Part shown: positions 35,261 through 44,924 of the stretch, one piece after another
How positions within the stretch are numbered: the stretch's first letter is position 1
Layout: each line of letters begins with the position of its first letter
Assembly: GCA_009842245.1 (NCBI GenBank)
Contig: VYFT01000058.1
Coordinates: 9,650-54,573, forward strand
Source: Gammaproteobacteria bacterium
GTDB taxonomy: Bacteria; Pseudomonadota; Gammaproteobacteria; Pseudomonadales; Azotimanducaceae
DNA length: 44,924 nt
Reading direction: 5' to 3'
The notes under the pieces: model-generated
Databases searched by the model: none
Seen by the model: the letters and a program-made list of their open reading frames with translations, nothing else
What the model was told of the DNA's origin: nothing
Program-made: the position numbers and the translations under genes

Positions 35261-38200
35261 GTGCTGAACACTCGAACGCTTTGGATATTGGCAGTTGCGG
35301 AGATGCGTTCATGTCGCCGTCTAGTTCGGACCTGGGTTTTCATTGTGGTTGCGTTTCTTTTTTGCGCGGTGTGGTATATAGACAGTGTGGAGAGTACCAG
35401 TTGGCTAAGTGCACCAACAGCCTCAGTCGGAGACGACATGACCGCTCGGTATACGATCTCAACGATGATGAACTTCTTTGTCGTTATTTTCTCCGCAGGG
35501 GTCATTTTTTTGGCCTTCGATATTCGAGCCCGCGATGTGCAAAACCGTATCTCCGACGTCGTCGATTCGCTACCTGCTTCTAATGTAGAAATCATCCTAG
35601 GACGCATTGCTGGAATATTACTGCTTGTTCTGATCCCCTGCGTGATCTTTCTTGTGTTAATAACAGGCTATGAAACTGTTTCCGAAATCGTAGGGTCACG
35701 TTTCCGATTGGGTGTACAACCAGTGTCGGTCATGTCTCTCATTGCATGGAATTTAGTTCCAAGTCTGATTTTTTACAGCGCTTTAGCCGCGTGCCTCGCG
35801 GCATTTGTTCGAATTCGACTTCTGGTTGCAGCTGTCGCGCTTGGCGTACTGATCGGACTATTTTGGTTAAACAACTACATTCCTGTGAGATTTCAAGAAA
35901 TTCTCTCTCAGTATCCTGGCAATGCTTTGATACCTTCAGATCTCGCGCCGACTTTTACTACTCCCGCGATCTTAGGGAATAGATGCGTAGTGTTGCTTGT
36001 TTCAATCGCACTATTCTTATTTGCCGCAAGTGTTCTACCGAGAAGTGAGCCGAGACGAATAGTCACTACTGTATCGGGCATATCGGGTTTAGGACTTGCC
36101 ATCATCTTGTTCTTTGTATTGATCGGTGCCGTGTATAGCACCGAAAACCTTAAAGAGGATTGGGTGATCAAACATCGGATGCATAGTCCAGCCTCATTTC
36201 CTGATATTCAAGACTTAACAGGGAATGTTGAGCTGCTACCCGGACGTAAGGTAATTTTGGATGTCACGCTAACGGTACATCCACCTAGCGAGCGTACCAC
36301 AGACTCGGTGGTATTTTCCTTGAATCCCGACTACAAGATTCAACAGATACACATAGACGGCGAACAGATCACAAATTTTGGTTTTGAAGCTGGGATTTTG
36401 GAACTGCCTTCGGACTTGTTACCGGAATCCTCACATGAACTTCGGGTGCAGGCCGAGGGAAAACCAGATCACCGTTTCGCATATCTTGATCAAGCACGAG
36501 ACTTACAAACGCTTCCAAACATCGCCGTTCGACAATTAGGTTTACAAAACTCTATATTTCACAACGACTTTATTGCACTTATGCCGGGCGTGGCGTGGTA
36601 TCCGATTTCCGGTACATTAACAGATCGAGACCATCTAGAGTCGCGACCACGAGATCTATTCACGACCGACCTAACCGTTATCGTACCCTCAACGTGGCAA
36701 GTAGCGACAGTTGGCAAGCGCACAGTCTTAGATCAGCAACAACGGACTAAATTCCGGTTTAGGAGTGGGGCACCGGTACCGGAACTCGCGCTGGTGGCTA
36801 GCAAGTTCGACCAGCGGGTCGCAACTGTCGAAGGTGTGGAATTTGAAATCCTGTTCAATAAAAATCACCTGCAAAACTTAGAGGCTCTAGCACCATTTAA
36901 TGATCGTTTACAGGAATGGGTTGCGGAGAGAATCAGAAACGCTAGCGCAGCATCTTTGGTCTATCCCTACGACGTGTTTTATGTGGTCGAAGTTCCTAGT
37001 AACTTACGGATATACGGCGGAGGCTGGCGCATGGATACGGTGCTGCAACCTCCTGGCATGATGCTAATTCGCGAATCGGCTTTCCCAACAGAACGGTTTG
37101 AAAGTGTCATAGCTCGAGAACGCGGATATCAGTGGCTATCGGAGGAACGCCAGGACGAACGAGCATTTAATGAGCTACTGAGATATTTCGGTAATGACGT
37201 CCAAGGTGGTAGCCCGTTTGCTGGTTTTGACCAGAACTTTGTGTCGCATCAACTCTCTGCGACCCAGAGAGGCGCGACGGCGTTGCAGTTCTTACTAGAT
37301 CAATTGTCGAACCAACTGGTCACGCAAATTGAGAGTCTGTCAGACTTGTCTATACGGGACTTTAACAGCTACATGCCCTACCTTGGCGTTGGGCAAACAA
37401 CTGACGCCCGCCAAATGATAAATTGGACGCCTACTCAACGACGAGTGCAAATTGCGGGTCTGCCGTCGACCTGGGATCTGATGGATCAGGCCGCGTTATT
37501 CGATCTGGACTTCGTTGGAAATCCGATCCAGTCTTATCGTGTTCTATTAACCAAAGGACGTGCCCTTGCGAGATCTATGATCAGTTACTACGGAGAAGAA
37601 CAGATTGGGGAGTTTTTGGATCATCTACTGACCAAATTTCGCGGCCAACGTATAACCGTATCCGAATTCGTACAGGTGGCTTCCGAAGTCGGCTTAGACT
37701 TCAACGAATGGGTGTTATCCTCACTTGAAGACAGTGTCTTACCTGGATATCTTGTAGATTCTCCCAGTATTTCCTCAATTGAACCGCAGGAATCAGGCAC
37801 GAACCAATATCAAACTACGTTTATCATCCACAATGCTGAATCAATGTCTGGATTTGTCCGCATATTCTGGACAACCACAAGCAACGAAGACGGTCGCATC
37901 CGTTGGCCAGATGAAAACCATTCCCGTTCGGACCCAATCTTTATCAAAGGTCTTCACTCCAAAAGATTTGCCATTCGTTCAGAGACCCCTGTGACAGGAG
38001 TCTGGATCGAACCGTTCCTTGCCTACAACCGTGATGCAATCGAAGTGGTCATACCAAAGTACAACGAATTCACTGACGTGAAGAATCCGGCACTTCCTTT
38101 TGTTGCGGATGTCGATTGGCGACCAACAGAGACGTCGGCGATCGTCGTCGATGATCTTGATCCCAGGTTTAGTATCGTCCGGCGAGATGTCGATAGTGGA

Positions 38201-38743
38201 AACTTCATTCACACCCAAAGCCCTTCAGTATCTTCCAACACCAACATCGTATACCTTAAGGGACTTCCCGTGGGTCGATTCTTTGACTTCAATGAGTGGT
38301 ATCGAGAATTTGATCCGTCCTGTTTCGGACACTATCTTCGAACGTTTACAACGATTATTAGAGGGGACCAACAGTCCGCCGCTCGATTTGAGGTTAGTCT
38401 TCCTCATGAAGGACAGTGGACGTTGGAATACTATGTACCTAGACCAGCTTTGCGTAATGGAGGATGGTATGGTATTGATACGTTTTTCGGTTTTGATTCC
38501 TATAGGACCCGTGCGGCCGACCCAAATGCACCCGAAGAGCACTACATCTTAACTATAAAAGACGGTGACTCTGATTCGAATGAAGAATTCGATATTGCAA
38601 ACGCAAGCGTTGGTTGGAACAATGTCGGAAAGTTTGAATTCAGTTCCACCGAAGTCGAACTATTAGTAAGTGCTTGGGCTGGAAACGAAGAAGTCGTGGT
38701 TTATGTTGATGCAATCCGATGGACCCCCGTAGAACCCAACTGA
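35261..38743 (+). CDS. Array member 5: permease-like / M1-like / golvesin-like fusion
   Basis: The 1160-residue protein starts at GTG, with the strongest ribosome site of the array (AGGGAGG, 35244-35250). It has the usual seven helices in the first 300 residues. GGGWRMD lies near 585 with LQPPGMMLIRES; the His of HPPG is Gln, as in members 6 and 7. In the former zinc-site segment RNFV is QNFV (GFDQNFVSHQ). The golvesin-like part starts IVVDDLDPRF (about 960) and contains CFGHYLRTFTTIIRG, FDIANASVGWNNVG and YVDAIRWTP. No HExxH is present. The 30-bp spacer to member 6 resembles the spacer before member 7. Confidence 0.88.
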   Translation: MLNTRTLWILAVAEMRSCRRLVRTWVFIVVAFLFCAVWYIDSVESTSWLSAPTASVGDDMTARYTISTMMNFFVVIFSAGVIFLAFDIRARDVQNRISDVVDSLPASNVEIILGRIAGILLLVLIPCVIFLVLITGYETVSEIVGSRFRLGVQPVSVMSLIAWNLVPSLIFYSALAACLAAFVRIRLLVAAVALGVLIGLFWLNNYIPVRFQEILSQYPGNALIPSDLAPTFTTPAILGNRCVVLLVSIALFLFAASVLPRSEPRRIVTTVSGISGLGLAIILFFVLIGAVYSTENLKEDWVIKHRMHSPASFPDIQDLTGNVELLPGRKVILDVTLTVHPPSERTTDSVVFSLNPDYKIQQIHIDGEQITNFGFEAGILELPSDLLPESSHELRVQAEGKPDHRFAYLDQARDLQTLPNIAVRQLGLQNSIFHNDFIALMPGVAWYPISGTLTDRDHLESRPRDLFTTDLTVIVPSTWQVATVGKRTVLDQQQRTKFRFRSGAPVPELALVASKFDQRVATVEGVEFEILFNKNHLQNLEALAPFNDRLQEWVAERIRNASAASLVYPYDVFYVVEVPSNLRIYGGGWRMDTVLQPPGMMLIRESAFPTERFESVIARERGYQWLSEERQDERAFNELLRYFGNDVQGGSPFAGFDQNFVSHQLSATQRGATALQFLLDQLSNQLVTQIESLSDLSIRDFNSYMPYLGVGQTTDARQMINWTPTQRRVQIAGLPSTWDLMDQAALFDLDFVGNPIQSYRVLLTKGRALARSMISYYGEEQIGEFLDHLLTKFRGQRITVSEFVQVASEVGLDFNEWVLSSLEDSVLPGYLVDSPSISSIEPQESGTNQYQTTFIIHNAESMSGFVRIFWTTTSNEDGRIRWPDENHSRSDPIFIKGLHSKRFAIRSETPVTGVWIEPFLAYNRDAIEVVIPKYNEFTDVKNPALPFVADVDWRPTETSAIVVDDLDPRFSIVRRDVDSGNFIHTQSPSVSSNTNIVYLKGLPVGRFFDFNEWYREFDPSCFGHYLRTFTTIIRGDQQSAARFEVSLPHEGQWTLEYYVPRPALRNGGWYGIDTFFGFDSYRTRAADPNAPEEHYILTIKDGDSDSNEEFDIANASVGWNNVGKFEFSSTEVELLVSAWAGNEEVVVYVDAIRWTPVEPN

Positions 38744-38773
38744 TCCTGGGTTACTACAAGTGATAACCGAACG

Positions 38774-41700
38774 TTGAATATGCGAAAACTTTGGAGACTC
38801 GCCGTCGCAGAAATGCGTTCTTGTCGTCGTTTGACTCGAACTTGGATTTTCATCTCGGTTGCGATATTGATTTGCACTGGCTGGTATGTCTATATGCTCG
38901 GCGATGCTTCGTGGCCTCATCCACCAGCCCAATGGTACTACTTTTTAACGAATCCCGGTTACGAAATCTCGGCGATGATGAAATTCTTTGTCGTAATAAG
39001 TTTGTGTGCAATCATCTTGTTGGTGTTCGACTTTCGTGCTCGCGATGTCAGAAGTCGCATCCACGAGGTCATGGATTCGCTACCCGCATCGAATTTAGAG
39101 ATCGTATTCGGCCGGCTCGCTGGAGTTTTCTTGCTGCTATTAATTCCTTGTCTGATTTTTCTCGCACTAGTGGGGTGTTACGAAACTATTGCCTTAGCGA
39201 ACGGTTTACCCTACCGAATGGGTGTATTACCAATATCAGTTCTATCACAAGTTGCATGGAATTTGGTTCCAAATCTGATACTCTTTTGTGTACTCGTAGC
39301 ATTTCTTGCTACTCTGGTACGGAGCCCATTTGTTGTCGCCTCTATCGCGCTCGGTTTGCTCGCCGGACTATATTGGCTTGATGGTCATATTCCCGTTCGG
39401 TTCCAGGAAAGTGTGTCGCCCTTCGTAGGTAATACCTTAGTTCCGTCGGACCTAGCTCCAGAATTTGTTACTCCAAACCTTCTTGGTAGCCGGTGTGTGC
39501 TTCTGTTTTTGTCCCTCGCTTTGCTCTTGTTTGCCGCAAGTCTTCTACCCAGAATAGCACCTCAACGTACTCGGTATCTACTAAGCGGTGGCGCGGCTTT
39601 CGGAATTGCGATTTTGACCTATGGAGGTTTAATCGCCGCCGTCTATGGAGACGAGAAGCAAAGAGCAACTTGGGTTGATTTGCATCAACAAGAATCTCCC
39701 ACCGCGTTTCCTGACATTCAACATCTCGCTGGCAGCATAGATCTTCGGCCCGGCCGATACATGGAACTAAATGTATCTTTAACAGTTCTTTCACCTACCG
39801 CAAACGTAACCGATTCGGTAGTATTTTCTCTTAATCCTAGTTTGACGATTCACAAACTTACTGTGGATGGTACAGAGACCACAAACTTCAGTTTTAAATC
39901 GGGCCTTTTAAAAATATCAACCGGCCTGTTTACTGAGCCATCTCACGAAATTGGCTTGCAGGCGAAAGGGAGACCTGACGATCGTTTCGCGTATCTTGAT
40001 CAAGCTAGAGACTTTAAGAAACTAACCAATCAAAACGTCGCAAGATTGGGTTTACGAAATTCAATCTTCCATCGTGACTACGTTGCGTTAATGCCTGGAA
40101 TCGTCTGGTATCCCATATCTGGCACCATCACCGATCAGAAGCTCGAACAACGCGCCAAAGACTTATTCACCACGGACCTAACTATTTCAGTTCCACAAAA
40201 TTGGCAAGTTGCTACCGTTGGTAAGCGAGCGGTGATTGAACAACGCCCGCGTAAGAAAGTTCAAATTATTAACCAAGCACCAGTTCCAGAAATTGCGCTA
40301 CTTGCCGCAAATTTCGACCAGCGTACATCAAGTATCGAAGGTGTCGACTTCGAAGTGCTGTTCAGCAAAAAACACCTTCAGAACCTAGATTCCCTCTCGC
40401 CCATTGCAAATTTAGTTCGAGAGTGGGTTGCCGGACGAATCCAACGGGCACGAGCCTTGTCCTTAAATTTTCCTTATGACACTTTTTCGGTGGTCGAAAT
40501 TCCAAGCAATTTACGGATCTATGGTGGGGGGTGGCAAATGGACAGCGTGCTTCAACCCCCAGGGATGATGCTCATTCGGGAAACAACTTTCCCAACCTCT
40601 TCGTTCGAAAATCTAGCAATCGAATTACAGCAACGAGAAGCAACGTCTACATCTGGACAAGAAGAGCAAGTATTCAAAGAGTTACTGATCTATTTTTGTA
40701 ATGACATGCAAGGTGGCAATCCATTTGCCGGCTTCGCTCGTAACTTCGTTTCTCACCAAGTCTCTGTCGGGCCGCGCGGGGCGATATCCCTACAGTACTT
40801 GATCGAACAACTCTCAAATCAACTCATCATGCAAACTGAGAGTCTTTCCCTTCTCTCCGCGTCGAAATTCGATGCGCGCATTCCTAATTTATGGATTAGT
40901 GGAACTCCTCTGTCTCAATATGTTCCTTGTGGTGCGCCCACCGGTACTCGGGAAGACATTGCTGTGCTACCATCGACATGGGAAGTTATGGATCAAACCG
41001 CACTGATCGATCACAACTTCAGCATTGATCCGATCGCTTCCTATCGCGTGCTCCTAACGAAAGGACATGCTTTAGCCCAATCTTTAATCACCCATTACGG
41101 AGCTGAGAATATCGGACGGTTTTTGCATCAAGCTGTCACCAATTATCAAGGACAAAATTTAAGCACAGAGGAACTGAGCGGAGTAGCAGCCGAAGTCGGT
41201 ATTAACTTCGAACAATTCGTACTTCCTTGGCTCGAAGGTTCTGCATTACCAGGGTTTATTGTAGATTCTCCATCGGTTTCCATGCTGAATCCGTCGGAAC
41301 AAGGCTTTACCGAATATCAAACAACGTTTCGCGTCCATAACGCGGAAACTTTGTGGGGATATTTCCACGTGTTCTGGGAAGAGAACGATGAAGACGTTAG
41401 AAGTAGGGCTGTTCCGGGACCATTTAGCGTGCAATCTGCTAGTAGCTCTGAATGGCCGTATGTCGACGCGTCCCACTCAGACCCCATTTTTCTAGCAGGT
41501 CATCAATCCAAACAGATTACGATTCAATCTTCAAAACGCGTGTCCAGAATCTGGATTGCGCCCTTCCTCGCTCATAACCGAGCGCCCTTTGAAGTTCTTA
41601 TACCTCAAGACCAAGAAAACTTGGTTCAGGAATTATCGCCAGTTCCCATCGCTACCGATGTACAGTGGCAACCACAAAAATCCGAGGTCGTTATCGTCGA

Positions 41701-42301
41701 TGATCTCGATCCCAATTTTAGTATCGTTAGGAAAGATCAGGATTCAGACGACTACCTACCTATTCCGCCAGAACCCTCGCAGCTCCGGGAACGAGAATTT
41801 GATCGCGGACTCCGCGTCAACGACCGTCCAATTGTTGGTGAATGGAGTCGGTTGTACGATGAATCGAGTCATGGCCACTATCGGCGCACGGCAACCCCAA
41901 TTGTTCGTGGAGATCAAACTACAGCCGCCCGATTTGCAGCGGTATTACCGCACAAAGGGTACTGGAAATTAGAGTTCCATGTACCTGAGCCAGTATTCGG
42001 TTATGATTATTTCGGGGGTTTTACTGAATTTCTTAGTGTTGAACTCCACAATGACATGTTCCGGAGTCGAAATGCCAATCCAGCCGTTCCTGAAGAACAT
42101 TATCGGTTGATCATTAAAGCAGGCAACTCTGTCCGCAACGAAAATTTTGACATCGCGAACGCTAGCAAAGGGTGGAATGAAGTTGGCTCCTTTGAATTCG
42201 ATTCAACCGAGGTTGAAGTTCTGTTCAGTGCCTGGGCTGGACACAGAGATGTTTGGGTTTTCGCCGATGCCATTCGGTGGACTCCAACAAAAACAGAATG
42301 A
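38774..42301 (+). CDS. Array member 6: permease-like / M1-like / golvesin-like fusion
   Basis: The 1175-residue protein starts at TTG (38774). The corresponding place in member 7 reads ATGTTGAACATG and here ACGTTGAATATG, so the upstream ATG was lost by one base change. GGGWQMD lies near 583 with LQPPGMMLIRET. Two unusual Cys occur, YFCNDMQGGNP and YVPCGAP, in periplasmic positions. The beta linker is longer than in relatives (SRAVPGPFSVQSASSSEWPY, about 877-896). VIVDDLDPNF (about 972) to FADAIRWTP forms the golvesin-like domain. No HExxH is present. Confidence 0.88.
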   Translation: MNMRKLWRLAVAEMRSCRRLTRTWIFISVAILICTGWYVYMLGDASWPHPPAQWYYFLTNPGYEISAMMKFFVVISLCAIILLVFDFRARDVRSRIHEVMDSLPASNLEIVFGRLAGVFLLLLIPCLIFLALVGCYETIALANGLPYRMGVLPISVLSQVAWNLVPNLILFCVLVAFLATLVRSPFVVASIALGLLAGLYWLDGHIPVRFQESVSPFVGNTLVPSDLAPEFVTPNLLGSRCVLLFLSLALLLFAASLLPRIAPQRTRYLLSGGAAFGIAILTYGGLIAAVYGDEKQRATWVDLHQQESPTAFPDIQHLAGSIDLRPGRYMELNVSLTVLSPTANVTDSVVFSLNPSLTIHKLTVDGTETTNFSFKSGLLKISTGLFTEPSHEIGLQAKGRPDDRFAYLDQARDFKKLTNQNVARLGLRNSIFHRDYVALMPGIVWYPISGTITDQKLEQRAKDLFTTDLTISVPQNWQVATVGKRAVIEQRPRKKVQIINQAPVPEIALLAANFDQRTSSIEGVDFEVLFSKKHLQNLDSLSPIANLVREWVAGRIQRARALSLNFPYDTFSVVEIPSNLRIYGGGWQMDSVLQPPGMMLIRETTFPTSSFENLAIELQQREATSTSGQEEQVFKELLIYFCNDMQGGNPFAGFARNFVSHQVSVGPRGAISLQYLIEQLSNQLIMQTESLSLLSASKFDARIPNLWISGTPLSQYVPCGAPTGTREDIAVLPSTWEVMDQTALIDHNFSIDPIASYRVLLTKGHALAQSLITHYGAENIGRFLHQAVTNYQGQNLSTEELSGVAAEVGINFEQFVLPWLEGSALPGFIVDSPSVSMLNPSEQGFTEYQTTFRVHNAETLWGYFHVFWEENDEDVRSRAVPGPFSVQSASSSEWPYVDASHSDPIFLAGHQSKQITIQSSKRVSRIWIAPFLAHNRAPFEVLIPQDQENLVQELSPVPIATDVQWQPQKSEVVIVDDLDPNFSIVRKDQDSDDYLPIPPEPSQLREREFDRGLRVNDRPIVGEWSRLYDESSHGHYRRTATPIVRGDQTTAARFAAVLPHKGYWKLEFHVPEPVFGYDYFGGFTEFLSVELHNDMFRSRNANPAVPEEHYRLIIKAGNSVRNENFDIANASKGWNEVGSFEFDSTEVEVLFSAWAGHRDVWVFADAIRWTPTKTE

Positions 42302-42328
42302 TCCTTAACTACTGAACACATAAATCGA

Positions 42329-44924
42329 ATGTTGAACATGCACACGCTTGGCACTCTTGCGGTCGCGGAGATGCGTTCATGTCGTCGAATGGTCCGCACT
42401 TGGGTGTTCATCGCAGTTGCGGTTTTTCTATGTGTTGCGTGGTACTGGGACATAGCAAACTACGCTGCCTGGCCCTTTCCACCAAGGTGGTTCTCGGATG
42501 ACGCAATGACCGCACGATACACGATCTCGACAATGATGAATCAATTTGTTGCGACTTTCGTAATTGGGATGGTATTCCTCACTTTCGACATGCGCGTACG
42601 CGATGTTAGGAATCACATTTCGGATGTCGTCGATTCACTTCCTGCGTCCAATATAGAAGTCCTTTTAGGACGACTCGTTGGAGTCTTCATATTGCTTTTG
42701 ACAGTAAGTTTGATCTTTCTCGCGCTAGTAGCAATTTATGAAGTAGTTGCTGGACTCATTGGAACACGATTTCGACTTAGTGTGCGACCGCTATCAATCT
42801 TCTCATTGATAACATGGAACTTAGTGCCAAATTTAGTCTTCTTTGGTGCGTTAGTAATTTGCCTTGCTTCCTTAGTACGTTTTCGCGTACTGGTCGCGGC
42901 GATCGCATTTGGCCTTCTATACGCATTCAACTGGATAGAAGACTACATCCCGGTACGTTTTCAGGAGAGCTTATCACAGTTCGGTGGAAGTGCTCTAGTT
43001 CCTTCAGATCTCGCATCTGTATTTGTTTCTCCCGCAATTGTCGGAAACAAGTTTGCCGTTTTGTTCGTATCTATTGCCTTGCTCTTTTTCGCGGCAAGCA
43101 TGTTTCCAAGAACTGACGTACAGCGAAGAATTTCCACGCTTTTCGGAATCGCAGCTTCAGCTATCGCCGTTGTCATTTTTATTGCATTGATCACCGCAGT
43201 GCATGGAACAGAAAGTCGCAAAGAAGCATGGGCTACGGAACATAGACAGCTCGACGTATCCTCGTTTCCTGACGTGCAACACTTAGAAGGAGTGATCGAT
43301 CTACGACCGGGTCGCAAAATCATTCTGGATGTCACGCTCACCGTTCTTTCACCTTCGCAGAATACCACTGATTCGGTGACACTGTCTCTGAATCCAGGGT
43401 ACACTATCCAACAGCTGTACGTTGATGGTGAAGGGACCACCGATTACAGTTTTTTAACCACTGGGATATTGAAGCTGCCGAAAGACCTACTTCCAGAATT
43501 GTCTCATGACATTCGAATTCAGGCTACTGGTAAACTAAACGACCGTTTCGCCTATCTCGATCAAGAGCGAGACTTTCAGATATTTCCTAATCGTAGTGTT
43601 CGGCAACTCGGATTACGAAACCACATTTTTCATCGTGATTTTGTTGCACTCATGCCGGGAGTAGTCTGGTATCCAATTTCTGGTTCAGTTGTTGATCGTG
43701 ATGAACCTGAAATTAGGAAAAGGGATCTGTTTACTACCGATCTCCAAATTTTTGTCCCGGATAACTGGCACGTAGCAACAGTGGGTAAGCGCCAACTTGA
43801 TGATAGTCAACGCCGAACATCCTACCAATTTACAAGCGAAGCACCAGTCCCCGAAATCGCGGTGTTAGCTAGCAAATTCGATCAAAGAACCACAAACATA
43901 GAAGGTGTCGAGTTTGAGATCTTGTTCCACAAAGAGCATCTGCAGAACTTAGAAGCCCTCTCACCGTTGACCGACACAATCAACCGGTGGGTCGCAGAAC
44001 GAATAAACAACGCTCACGCATCTTCTTTAAGTTATCCCTACAAAGTGTTTTACGTCGTTGAAGTACCGAGTAACTTGCGCATATTTGGTGGCGGTTGGCG
44101 AATGGACTCTGTGTTGCAACCGCCCGGGATGATGCTGGTTCGAGAATCGAATTTTCCAACAGAAAGATTTGACGAGGTAGTAGCCCGAGAGCAACGGAGA
44201 TCCTGGAGCTCGAAAGAGGAACAGGACGAACGAGTGTTTAATGAATTGCTTACATATTTCAGAGATGACGGTCACGGTGGTAACCCCTTTGTCGGCTTTG
44301 CACGAAACTTTGTGTCGAATCAAGTTTCCGCGACCGGACGAGGTGCTACCGTGCTACAGCACGTAATAGAGCAATTATCGAACGAATTGATTACGGAAAC
44401 AGATAGTTATTCGATCATAACACTAGTGGAATTTGGTGAGTCTCTGCCTAGTGTTGAATTCGAGCGGACACCAGATGACGACCCAAACAGCTGGACTTTT
44501 CAGACTCGCTCGAGAATCGCGACAATACCCTCGACCTGGGAAATGTTGAATCAAACAGTTTTGTTTGACCTCGATTTCATTGGTGATCCGATACCTTCCT
44601 ATCGATCTCTACTTGTGAAAGGACGAGCTCTTGCGAAATCTATGATTGAATACTACGGAGCAGAAAAGATCGGTTCATTCTTAGACGAGCTAGTTCGCAA
44701 TCATCAGGCACAAAATATTACTGTCGCAGAATTTTTGGACATTGCATCCAATGTCGGGTTAGACCTCAATGAGTGGGTAATCTCCTGGCTCGAAGACACG
44801 GCATTACCGGGATTTATAACAACGACTCCGTCGGTGTCGAAATTAGAGGAACTGGCGGAAGACAGTGCCAACTATCAGACTAGTTTCGTCCTGCACAATG
44901 CAGAACCAGCGGCTGGATTAGTAC
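42329..44924 (+). CDS. Array member 7: permease-like / M1-like fusion (3'-truncated by window end)
   Basis: The frame is open from ATG 42329 to the window edge, 865 codons, and I saw no in-frame stop in the parts I translated. It begins MLNMHTLGTLAVAEMRSCRRMVRTWVF. The seven helices, the cytoplasmic loop DVVDSLPASNIEVLLGR and the M1-like beta domain (WYPISG) follow. GGGWRMD lies near 586 with LQPPGMMLVRES. In the segment that replaces HExxH the otherwise constant His is Asn (GFARNFVSNQ), and QGG is HGG. The window ends in the beta linker just after LEDTALPGF, so the golvesin-like domain is expected outside. The array may continue further. Confidence 0.88.
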   Translation, partial: MLNMHTLGTLAVAEMRSCRRMVRTWVFIAVAVFLCVAWYWDIANYAAWPFPPRWFSDDAMTARYTISTMMNQFVATFVIGMVFLTFDMRVRDVRNHISDVVDSLPASNIEVLLGRLVGVFILLLTVSLIFLALVAIYEVVAGLIGTRFRLSVRPLSIFSLITWNLVPNLVFFGALVICLASLVRFRVLVAAIAFGLLYAFNWIEDYIPVRFQESLSQFGGSALVPSDLASVFVSPAIVGNKFAVLFVSIALLFFAASMFPRTDVQRRISTLFGIAASAIAVVIFIALITAVHGTESRKEAWATEHRQLDVSSFPDVQHLEGVIDLRPGRKIILDVTLTVLSPSQNTTDSVTLSLNPGYTIQQLYVDGEGTTDYSFLTTGILKLPKDLLPELSHDIRIQATGKLNDRFAYLDQERDFQIFPNRSVRQLGLRNHIFHRDFVALMPGVVWYPISGSVVDRDEPEIRKRDLFTTDLQIFVPDNWHVATVGKRQLDDSQRRTSYQFTSEAPVPEIAVLASKFDQRTTNIEGVEFEILFHKEHLQNLEALSPLTDTINRWVAERINNAHASSLSYPYKVFYVVEVPSNLRIFGGGWRMDSVLQPPGMMLVRESNFPTERFDEVVAREQRRSWSSKEEQDERVFNELLTYFRDDGHGGNPFVGFARNFVSNQVSATGRGATVLQHVIEQLSNELITETDSYSIITLVEFGESLPSVEFERTPDDDPNSWTFQTRSRIATIPSTWEMLNQTVLFDLDFIGDPIPSYRSLLVKGRALAKSMIEYYGAEKIGSFLDELVRNHQAQNITVAEFLDIASNVGLDLNEWVISWLEDTALPGFITTTPSVSKLEELAEDSANYQTSFVLHNAEPAAGLV

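Noticed and set aside
20725..44924. Array as an assembly duplication
   Set aside because: The copies differ throughout at protein and codon level, with different starts, spacers and lengths.

Overview
The window looks like chromosome of a free-living, respiring gammaproteobacterium, probably marine. Pointers are a DUF1820 protein, CreD, a ccoNOQP cbb3 oxidase operon, an LpxH-like phosphatase, an Anbu protease and oligopeptidase B. Base composition looks moderate, but I did not count it. No rRNA, tRNA or CRISPR array was seen. The right-hand 24 kb is unusual.

Layout. (1) 1-1684: C-terminal half of a giant membrane protein, a divergent relative of the array at the right end. (2) 1865-5165: a ParB-like protein without ParA, CreD and a DUF1820 protein. 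(3) 5282-9642: an oligopeptidase B gene cut in two by a 2172-bp IS1595-family (ISXO2-like) element at 5778-7949. The element has 25-bp perfect terminal inverted repeats and an 8-bp target duplication. It carries a transposase, up to three passenger genes and a strongly structured non-coding stretch. (4) 10067-12649: Anbu proteasome-like protease, a bacterial cereblon-type CULT protein overlapping a HAD hydrolase, and a Yip1-family gene broken by one in-frame TGA. (5) 12650-15771: ccoNOQP with all four genes overlapping or abutting. (6) 15828-18260, minus strand: LpxH-like metallophosphatase, GT4 glycosyltransferase (probable CTG start) and M15 peptidase. (7) 18534-20531: a PTPS/QueD-like enzyme lacking the usual catalytic Cys, an SDR and a YhhQ-like VUT transporter.

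(8) 20725-44924: a head-to-tail array of seven paralogous genes, the last cut by the window end, each of about 1140-1175 codons. Each complete member has about seven N-terminal membrane segments resembling an ABC-2 permease. These are followed by an M1-aminopeptidase-like region without HExxH and a C-terminal golvesin/Xly-like beta domain ending in ADAIRW. No ABC ATPase is encoded in the window. Spacers of about 27-30 bp suggest operons. Two longer spacers, before members 2 and 4, share a conserved 56-bp block and probably mark separate transcription units. Synonymous codon differences at identical protein motifs indicate old, selected duplications. This array is the best candidate for an undescribed system. 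I infer a family of envelope proteins that kept the permease and peptidase folds but lost peptidase chemistry, with diversified surface loops. Function, substrate and partner cannot be read from the sequence.
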